Source of the DNA: Lachnoclostridium sp. UBA7215
GTDB taxonomy: Bacteria > Bacillota > Clostridia > Lachnospirales > Lachnospiraceae
DNA: 53,271 bases
Direction: 5' to 3'
Assembly (NCBI GenBank): GCA_002490465.1
Contig: DKUB01000012.1
Location: forward strand, 1 to 53,271
The notes below the pieces were generated by a model. The model saw only the letters and a program-made list of their open reading frames with translations, was not told the origin of the DNA and did not search any database. Position 1 is the stretch's first letter. The number at the start of each line of letters is the position of its first letter. Shown piece after piece: positions 52,059 through 53,271 of this stretch. Made by a program: the position numbers and the translations under genes.

Positions 52059-53054
52059 TTATTCCACAGTATATGAGTAAAATTCATACGCATTATCACG
52101 GCGAAATAAAATATAATATACATTATCTTTTTTATTCAATGCAACAATATTAGCAGCATCATCCAATACATACGGCGTGAATATTTCTCCACTGACAATT
52201 TGTTCCGCCTTTTCATTTTCTAATCTATACACACCATTTTTGCATGCCACAAACAATTCTTCGTCATCCGTACAAAAGTTATATCCTGTTTGCTGTAAAT
52301 CCAGCTCAAACTGCTCTGTTACTTCTTTACTTTCCAAATCCAGGCCAATAATTTTCTTCTTCGAAATTTCACTCGTATACAATTTCCCATCAAATACTTT
52401 ATAGTTGCCATATAATTTCTGAGTATAATCAACTCTTTTTTTCTTTTTCACATTATAAAGATAGAATTTTCCCGAGTTATATCCCAAGACAAAATCATTT
52501 TTATTAAATTGCATATCGGTCAGGGCATATTTCGTCTTTGTGTTCTTATCTTCATAAACCATATCATTAATATCAATTTTTACCAATTCTGGTTTTTCTT
52601 TGTCATATTGATATAGCGACAAGTTGTATTCTGTTTCGTTATCAGGCAATATAGTAACATTTACTAAATATATTTTTTCCCCGTTGCAAAAAATGCGTTG
52701 TATCAACATATTTTTATTCTTTTTCTTTATTATTTTCTGAAATTCTGCCTCCTCTTTCGTCCAATCCATTCCATATACATACTTATTATAATAATACTGC
52801 CCTTCTTTCTGTTGTCCTATTGTATAAATCAAAGGCAGTCCTTCTTGCGTCTGCCCATACATGATTAAACTTTCAGTATAACCAATCTCTTTTGGTAGTG
52901 GCAATAACTTCTCTGTTGGTTTCTTCTGATTCACACTTTTACTCGGATTTTCTATCCTGCTTTCCGTCTTTAACTCTTTTCCATCCCCACAAGCAGTACA
53001 GACGACCATAGCTATTAAAACTATACTTATAATGCATTTTATTTTTGAAATCAT
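52059..53054 (-). CDS. lipoprotein of unknown function
   Basis: 331 residues. Signal sequence with lipobox VCTAC (Cys about residue 22) makes it a lipid-anchored surface protein. The mature part has repeated beta-strand patterns (KIYLVNV, KFYLYNV, GKLYTSEIS, ELFVACKNGVYRL) suggesting a beta-propeller-like fold. No family recognised. The start at 53054 has AGGGGG seven bases before the ATG. It is more AT-rich and Lys/Tyr/Asn-rich than its neighbours, hinting at a different origin. Confidence 0.8.
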   Translation of the reverse strand: MISKIKCIISIVLIAMVVCTACGDGKELKTESRIENPSKSVNQKKPTEKLLPLPKEIGYTESLIMYGQTQEGLPLIYTIGQQKEGQYYYNKYVYGMDWTKEEAEFQKIIKKKNKNMLIQRIFCNGEKIYLVNVTILPDNETEYNLSLYQYDKEKPELVKIDINDMVYEDKNTKTKYALTDMQFNKNDFVLGYNSGKFYLYNVKKKKRVDYTQKLYGNYKVFDGKLYTSEISKKKIIGLDLESKEVTEQFELDLQQTGYNFCTDDEELFVACKNGVYRLENEKAEQIVSGEIFTPYVLDDAANIVALNKKDNVYYILFRRDNAYEFYSYTVE

Positions 53055-53082
53055 GTAAAGTCCCCCTTCGTTTCTCTCTCCA

Positions 53083-53111
53083 AATATATATGATAGATAA
53101 ACTGTTGTCAA
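53083..53111 (-). promoter_or_regulatory. promoter of the lipoprotein gene
   Basis: Minus-strand TTGACA (53106-53111) and TATATT (53083-53088) at 17 bases spacing, just before the ribosome binding site. Confidence 0.8.
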
Positions 53112-53125
53112 CTAAAAAGCCATAT

Positions 53126-53155
53126 AAAAAGCAGTTCAATAAATGAACCCACTGC
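53126..53155 (-). terminator. terminator of the gene at the right edge
   Basis: On the minus strand GCAG...GGTTCA-TTTAT-TGAACTGC is followed by TTTTT, a stem-loop with T-run placed about 30 bases after the stop codon of the partial gene. Confidence 0.7.
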
Positions 53156-53183
53156 ATTTTACATGACTTTTTCACTAATATTT

Positions 53184-53271
53184 TTATGCAATTAGAGACA
53201 GTTCGTTTCTGCCACGAATTTTGCCCGAGAACTTTCCTGTTGACGGTGATAAGGTATCCTCCCACTCCGTG
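53184..53271 (-). CDS. 3' end of a gene cut by the window edge
   Basis: 28 codons and a TAA are visible, reading TEWEDTLSPSTGKFSGKIRG then RNELSLIA. The composition looks like real coding sequence and a terminator follows. The product cannot be recognised from so little. Confidence 0.5.
   Translation of the reverse strand, partial: TEWEDTLSPSTGKFSGKIRGRNELSLIA

Noticed and set aside
52939..53265. 108-aa minus-strand frame at the right edge
   Set aside because: It runs through a promoter and a terminator hairpin and overlaps the lipoprotein signal sequence; the neighbouring frame ending at 53184 is the better coding candidate.

Overview
The window looks like a chromosomal segment of a Gram-positive, spore-forming anaerobe of the Clostridia, most likely family Lachnospiraceae. 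Support comes from the gene content (SpoIIM, a YlbJ-like protein, RuvAB without RuvC, an FtsA-like long protein, a U32 peptidase with a C-terminal extension, acyl-ACP thioesterase, UPF0210/UPF0237 pair), strong GGAGG-type ribosome binding sites, moderate-to-low GC and TTGACA/TATAAT promoters. This is inference from sequence alone; the genus cannot be fixed.

Layout, left to right. 1-4.1 kb is an accessory strip: a DRE-TIM aldolase-like gene, an unknown 409-aa protein flanked by two copies of the aldolase gene's 3' end, a Fic-domain gene with an N-terminal DNA-binding domain and an operator-like inverted repeat, and a small lipoprotein. 4.1-11.8 kb (minus strand) holds cysS, a membrane acyltransferase and a Gld-type ABC system (ATPase, permease, GldG-like, DUF4340). 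11.9-14.3 kb holds a DAHP synthase gene (plus), then spoIIM and an ADP-ribose pyrophosphatase. 14.3-20.9 kb is a minus-strand cluster: FtsA-like protein, membrane GGDEF protein, WalJ-like MBL protein, ACT protein, UPF0210. At 20.9-21.45 kb lies a 536-bp foldback element. 21.4-24.9 kb: polA-coaE and tRNA-Leu(CAA).

25-37 kb is a long minus-strand run for cell division, wall and recombination: cls, ruvA, ruvB, zapA, U32, ftsW-like, class B PBP, NUDIX, two-domain PPK2, and a secreted LRR/transglutaminase protein. 37-41.9 kb: YprB-like nuclease (plus), DegV, rpmF, ackA, serine acetyltransferase. 41.9-46.8 kb: an operon of a DegV-lipid kinase fusion, a hybrid sensor kinase with Hpt, and a two-receiver response regulator. 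46.9-53.3 kb: ylbJ-like, a coiled-coil protein, rsmD, recG, acyl-ACP thioesterase, a lipoprotein, and the 3' end of one more gene.

The most unusual feature is the 536-bp imperfect palindrome at 20915-21450. Its arms contain two small hairpins of identical geometry but unrelated sequence, placed opposite one another so that the single strand would fold into a four-way junction, and its outer end supplies the last codons of coaE. Next come the DegV-lipid kinase fusion with an altered GGDGT motif at the head of a signalling operon, and the duplicated aldolase 3' end around the unknown gene. No CRISPR array, rRNA, transposase or integrase gene was seen.
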